Shown here in pieces: positions 62,473 to 64,000 of a stretch of DNA of 64,000 nt; position 1 is the first letter of the stretch, and each line of letters starts with the position of its first letter. Location of the stretch: the NCBI GenBank assembly GCA_937951875.1, contig CALGAN010000016.1:62001-126000 (forward strand), written 5' to 3'. A program made the position numbers and the translations under genes. Origin of the DNA: an uncultured Alkalilimnicola sp. GTDB lineage: Bacteria > Pseudomonadota > Gammaproteobacteria > Nitrococcales > AK92. The notes under the pieces are model-generated. The model saw only the letters and a program-made list of their open reading frames with translations. It made no database searches and was not told the origin of the DNA.

Positions 62473-63245
62473 TCGAGTGGCTGCGTCGCTTGGGCGCGAC
62501 GACCCTGGGCAGTCTGGGACGGCTCGGTCGTGGCACGCTGTTCCTGCTCAACGGCGTCGCCGGCTTGCCGAGCCTGCTGCGGCGGCCGGGGCTGGTGGTG
62601 GCCCAGCTGTATTCCATCGGTGTGCTGTCGCTGCTGATCATCGTGGTGTCCGGCCTGTTCGTCGGCATGGTGCTGGGGTTGCAGGGCTACTACACCCTGG
62701 TCGACTTCGGCACCGCCGAGCGGGTCGGGCAGCTGGCCGCGCTGTCGCTGACCCGCGAGCTGGGGCCGGTGGTCACCGCGCTGCTGTTCGCCGGCCGGGC
62801 CGGTTCGGCGCTGACCGCCGAGATCGGTCTGATGAAAGCCACCGAGCAGCTCTCCAGCATGGAAATGATGGCGGTGGACCCGTACCGGCGCATCATCGCG
62901 CCGCGCCTGCTGGCCGGTTTCATCGCCATGCCGCTGCTGGCGCTGATCTTCAATTTCCTGGGCGTGATCGGCGCCTACCTGGTGGCGGTGGAAATGGTCG
63001 GCATCGACGCCGGCGCCTTCTGGGCGCAGATGCAGGCCAACGTCAGCTTCGTCGACGACGTGATCAACGGCACGATCAAGAGTGTGGTGTTCGGCTTGGT
63101 GGCGACCTGGATCGCGCTGTTCGAAGGCTATGACGCGCCGCCCACCAGCGAGGGCGTGAGCCGCGCCACCACACGCACCGTCGTCAATACTTCGCTGGCG
63201 GTTCTGGGGCTGGATTTCATCCTCACCGCCTTGATGTTCGATTAA
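62469..63245 (+). CDS. mlaE: Lipid-asymmetry permease MlaE
   Basis: Membrane subunit of the Mla transporter. The 258 residues contain about five or six hydrophobic helices and the MlaE marks SLTRELGPVVTALLFAGRAG, ALTAEIGLMKATEQLSSMEM, and VDPYRRIIAPRLLAGFIAMP. The ATG at 62469 overlaps the mlaF stop; the same frame is open further upstream but only within mlaF. Confidence 0.97.
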   Translation: MIEWLRRLGATTLGSLGRLGRGTLFLLNGVAGLPSLLRRPGLVVAQLYSIGVLSLLIIVVSGLFVGMVLGLQGYYTLVDFGTAERVGQLAALSLTRELGPVVTALLFAGRAGSALTAEIGLMKATEQLSSMEMMAVDPYRRIIAPRLLAGFIAMPLLALIFNFLGVIGAYLVAVEMVGIDAGAFWAQMQANVSFVDDVINGTIKSVVFGLVATWIALFEGYDAPPTSEGVSRATTRTVVNTSLAVLGLDFILTALMFD

Positions 63246-63259
63246 ACACAGGGACCACC

Positions 63260-63727
63260 ATGCAGAACTCGCGCACCGTGGAGATCTGGGTCGGGCTGTT
63301 CGTCGCCCTGGGGCTGGCCGCTTTGTTCGGGCTGGCCTTGCGGGTGAGCCACCTCAACGAATTCCGCAACGGCGACGGCTACCGGCTGACCGCTTACTTC
63401 GACAATATCGGCGGTCTGAAGAAGGGCTCGCCGGTGACCATGGCCGGGGTCAAGGTCGGTCAGGTGGAGAGCATTCGCTTCGATCAGCAGTACTACAAGG
63501 CGAGGGTGGAGCTGATCATCCGTTCCGACGTCGATCGCCTGCCGAAGGACACCAACGCCCGGATCATGACCTCCGGTCTGCTGGGCGAGCAGTACATCGG
63601 CCTGGAACCCGGCGCCGAGGACGACTATCTAACCGACGGCGATCTGATCGCTCATACCCAGTCGGCGTTGGTGCTGGAGCAGATCATCGGTCAGTTCCTG
63701 TACAGCACCGCGGCGGGCGACAAGTAG
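63260..63727 (+). CDS. mlaD: Mla MCE-domain protein MlaD
   Basis: Periplasmic hexameric MCE ring anchored to the MlaFEDB complex, which binds phospholipid. The 155 residues show an N-terminal membrane helix (IWVGLFVALGLAALFGLALR) and an MCE domain (YFDNIGGLKKGSPVTMAGVK, then IMTSGLLGEQYIGLEPG). Fourteen bases after mlaE. Length matches the family (about 150-180). Confidence 0.97.
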   Translation: MQNSRTVEIWVGLFVALGLAALFGLALRVSHLNEFRNGDGYRLTAYFDNIGGLKKGSPVTMAGVKVGQVESIRFDQQYYKARVELIIRSDVDRLPKDTNARIMTSGLLGEQYIGLEPGAEDDYLTDGDLIAHTQSALVLEQIIGQFLYSTAAGDK

Positions 63728-63743
63728 TTAGAGGATGACGCGC

Positions 63744-64000
63744 ATGCGAACGATCAAACGATGGCTGGCCGTCTGGGTGATGGCGTTCGGTCTGGCCGGG
63801 TTGGCGGCGGCGCAGGAAGCCGCGCAATCGCCCGAAGCCCTGGTCAAGGACACCACCGAGAAAGTGCTGGCGGCGCTCGAGAATCATCAGGACGAGATCA
63901 AGGCCAACCCGCAGGCGGTGATGCCGCTGGTGCGCGACATCGTGTTGCCGCAGTTCGATTTCGTGCAGATGAGCAAGCTGGTGTTGGCGCGCAACTGGCG
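63744..64000 (+). CDS. mlaC: Mla periplasmic phospholipid shuttle MlaC (3' end cut by window)
   Basis: Start of the periplasmic protein that ferries phospholipid between the MlaA complex and MlaD. The frame runs open to base 64000. The signal peptide (MRTIKRWLAVWVMAFGLAGL, cleavage near AAAQ) is followed by EALVKDTTEKVLAALENH and DIVLPQFDFVQMSKLVLARN, which are MlaC features. The ATG at 63744 has GAGG nine bases upstream; an ATG at 63735 touches the same GAGG and is unlikely. Confidence 0.93.
   Translation, partial: MRTIKRWLAVWVMAFGLAGLAAAQEAAQSPEALVKDTTEKVLAALENHQDEIKANPQAVMPLVRDIVLPQFDFVQMSKLVLARNW

Noticed and set aside
1..64000. CRISPR arrays, tRNA or rRNA genes, toxin-antitoxin or phage-defence genes
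   Set aside because: No regularly spaced direct repeats, cloverleaf-like segments or defence-type domains were seen. The kinase-fold protein at 13041-14222 was considered as a defence or resistance gene but fits the capsule context better.

Overview
The window is 64 kb from a high-GC gammaproteobacterium that I cannot name to genus. The housekeeping gene order points there: rpoN-hpf-ptsN-rapZ-npr next to lptBAC-kdsD and mlaFEDC, and miaB-phoH-ybeY-corC-lnt / leuS-lptE-holA-proA-nadD-rsfS-rlmH-maf-rng-yhdP-nit-tldD-pmbA. A short HPr kinase, a mannose-family EIIA beside RapZ, and a sat/cysC pair suggest a Chromatiales-like or related lineage rather than the enterics. No rRNA, tRNA, CRISPR array, transposase or prophage gene was seen.

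Region 1 (1 to about 22.8 kb) is an ABC-transporter-dependent (group 2/3-like) capsule locus. It opens with the end of kpsT and with kpsE. It closes with kpsC and kpsS, which build the beta-Kdo linker on lyso-phosphatidylglycerol. Between them lies a serotype-specific block: several glycosyltransferases, a fused sugar-transferase/pyruvyltransferase-like protein, a methyltransferase, an AlgX/AlgJ-like acyltransferase-fold protein, an aminoglycoside-phosphotransferase-fold kinase and a GT29 sialyltransferase-like enzyme. The part from 1 to about 14.3 kb is visibly more AT-rich than the rest and holds two long stretches without recognisable genes, as expected for a horizontally exchanged capsule core. 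Three proteins in the block share a WYxxxYPDV-type repeat. Two of these are neighbouring ORFs in one reading frame, separated by a single TAA stop.

Region 2 (22.9 to 30 kb) holds precursor genes: cysC and sat (PAPS), manB/cpsG-type phosphomannomutase, ugd (UDP-glucuronate), a DUF1207 outer-membrane protein and a four-helix-bundle protein. It hints at a sulfated, uronic-acid-containing surface polymer, although no sulfotransferase is visible.

Region 3 (30 to 53.4 kb) is conserved housekeeping in long plus-strand operons: tRNA modification, ribosome maturation, lipoprotein acylation, leucyl-tRNA synthetase, LPS assembly lipoprotein, DNA polymerase delta, proline and NAD synthesis, RNase G, the AsmA-like YhdP, and TldD/TldE.

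Region 4 (53.4 to 61.3 kb, minus strand) is the sigma-54/nitrogen-PTS/LPS-export cluster. From 61.6 kb the divergent plus-strand mlaFEDC operon for outer-membrane lipid asymmetry begins and runs off the right edge. kdsD supplies arabinose 5-phosphate for Kdo, which links this cluster to both LPS and the KpsC/KpsS linker.
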